Assembly: GCA_029932895.1 (NCBI GenBank)
Contig: JAOZPF010000002.1
Location: forward strand, 17,065-22,914
Source: Anaerolineae bacterium
GTDB lineage: Bacteria > Chloroflexota > Anaerolineae > B4-G1 > DUEL01
Length of the DNA: 5,850 bases
Direction of reading: 5' to 3'
A model generated the notes under the pieces. It saw nothing but the letters and a program-made list of their open reading frames with translations. It did not search any database and was not told the DNA's origin. Of the stretch, positions 5,604 to 5,850 are shown one piece after another. Both the position numbers and the translations under genes were made by a program. Each line of letters begins with the position of its first letter. Within the stretch, counting starts at the first letter, position 1.

Positions 5604-5850
5604 ACACAGCCGTTGCCCATCACTCCATTGTCCATCGCCCCATTGTTCGTTATCCCATTGTTCATTGCCCCATTGTCCATTGCCTCATCGTATCACTGCT
5701 TCTCCTATCCGGCTGCCGCCCCACCGCCGACGGTCTGGGCCGAGTGCTGGAGAGCGGGGTGCTGCGGGTGGGGATGGACGCCAGCTTTCCGCCGTTCGAG
5801 TATATCGATGGGGAAGGGAACCTGGTGGGCTTTGACGTGGACCTGGCACG
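5600..5850 (+). CDS. ABC transporter solute-binding lipoprotein, family 3 (amino-acid/polar type), N-terminal part
   Basis: Starts at ATG 5600-5602, overlapping the glycosidase stop as ATGA, and runs off the right edge after 83 codons. AAGGGG (5585-5590) lies 9 bases before the start. Residues 1-38 form a lipoprotein signal peptide ending LLLLSG, with the lipobox Cys at residue 39 (5714-5716), so the mature protein is expected to be lipid-anchored outside the membrane. The mature part shows LESGVLRVGMDASFPPFEY and GNLVGFDVDLA, the classic start of SBP_bac_3 proteins, which bind amino acids or related small solutes and deliver them to an ABC permease. The signal peptide is long, and its first two thirds are made of pentapeptide repeats (PIVHC-like) from a 15-bp tandem DNA repeat. 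No other ATG, GTG or TTG lies in frame before the lipobox. The ligand cannot be predicted; permease and ATPase genes are expected downstream. Confidence 0.88.
   Translation, partial: MNTAVAHHSIVHRPIVRYPIVHCPIVHCLIVSLLLLSGCRPTADGLGRVLESGVLRVGMDASFPPFEYIDGEGNLVGFDVDLA
5611..5700 (+). repeat. 15-bp tandem repeat (six units, outer ones degenerate) inside the lipoprotein signal sequence
   Basis: Each 15-bp unit is itself a 7+8 pair of similar halves, CATTGTY and CATTGCCC. Phased this way, the units begin at 5611, 5626, 5641, 5656, 5671 and 5686. The middle four are clear, and the first and last have drifted. Read in the gene's codon phase the repeat gives pentapeptides AVAHH, SIVHR, PIVRY, PIVHC, PIVHC, LIVSL. 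Because the unit is a multiple of three, gain or loss of units would lengthen or shorten the signal peptide without shifting the frame. The heptad-like C/T-rich unit resembles in style the short tandemly repeated repetitive sequences of some bacterial genomes, but identity with a known family is not claimed. Confidence 0.85.

Noticed and set aside
5611..5700. CRISPR-like or regulatory direct-repeat array.
   Set aside because: Units are contiguous 15-mers without spacers and lie in a coding frame.
5323..5835. Plus-strand frame reading through the tandem repeat as a His/Ser/Pro/Cys-rich protein.
   Set aside because: It overlaps the glycosidase end and is out of frame with the SBP_bac_3 motifs; the frame starting at 5600 explains the region better.

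Overview
The window looks like chromosomal DNA from a GC-rich, non-model bacterium. The gene mix (a SpoVS protein outside an obvious sporulation locus, a PHP phosphoesterase, an ATP-cone/uridine-kinase fusion, a YdjC/ChbG-type deacetylase and a membrane-anchored clan-A glycosidase) and the strong G/C bias at third codon positions fit a member of the Chloroflexota, possibly Anaerolineae-like. That placement is an inference from gene content only. No rRNA, tRNA, CRISPR array or transposase gene was seen.

Layout. Left part (1-1838): the 3' end of a DNA polymerase III delta-prime gene (holB) on the plus strand runs head-on into a two-gene minus-strand unit, spoVS followed by a PHP-family metal-dependent phosphoesterase. 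The holB and PHP stop codons are only 6 bp apart. spoVS and the PHP gene overlap by 19 bp. Middle (1839-2285): a 447-bp divergent intergenic region holds two consecutive inverted repeats, one of them flanked by an exact 5-bp direct repeat like a tiny insertion, and a good sigma70-type promoter facing right. Right part (2286-5850): a tightly packed plus-strand operon of an ATP-cone/uridine-kinase-like fusion protein, a YdjC/ChbG-family carbohydrate deacetylase, a membrane-anchored glycoside-hydrolase-like protein, and the start of a family-3 (amino-acid type) ABC transporter solute-binding lipoprotein that runs off the window. Two of these junctions are ATGA stop/start overlaps.

How the genes may work together. 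The right-hand genes are probably co-transcribed from the promoter at 2219-2247. Their products suggest a route from an extracytoplasmic glycosidase and a solute-binding lipoprotein to a cytoplasmic deacetylase and a small-molecule kinase whose ATP-cone could sense the adenine nucleotide pool. The link between kinase and sugar genes is inferred from operon structure only; no substrate can be read from sequence. The left-hand pair couples a small SpoVS nucleic-acid-binding-type protein to a PHP phosphoesterase of the kind that cleaves nucleotides or short RNAs.

The most unusual features are the 15-bp tandem repeat translated in frame as the N-terminal part of a lipoprotein signal peptide (5611-5700), the ATP-cone/kinase fusion, and the small inverted-repeat element at 2093-2156.
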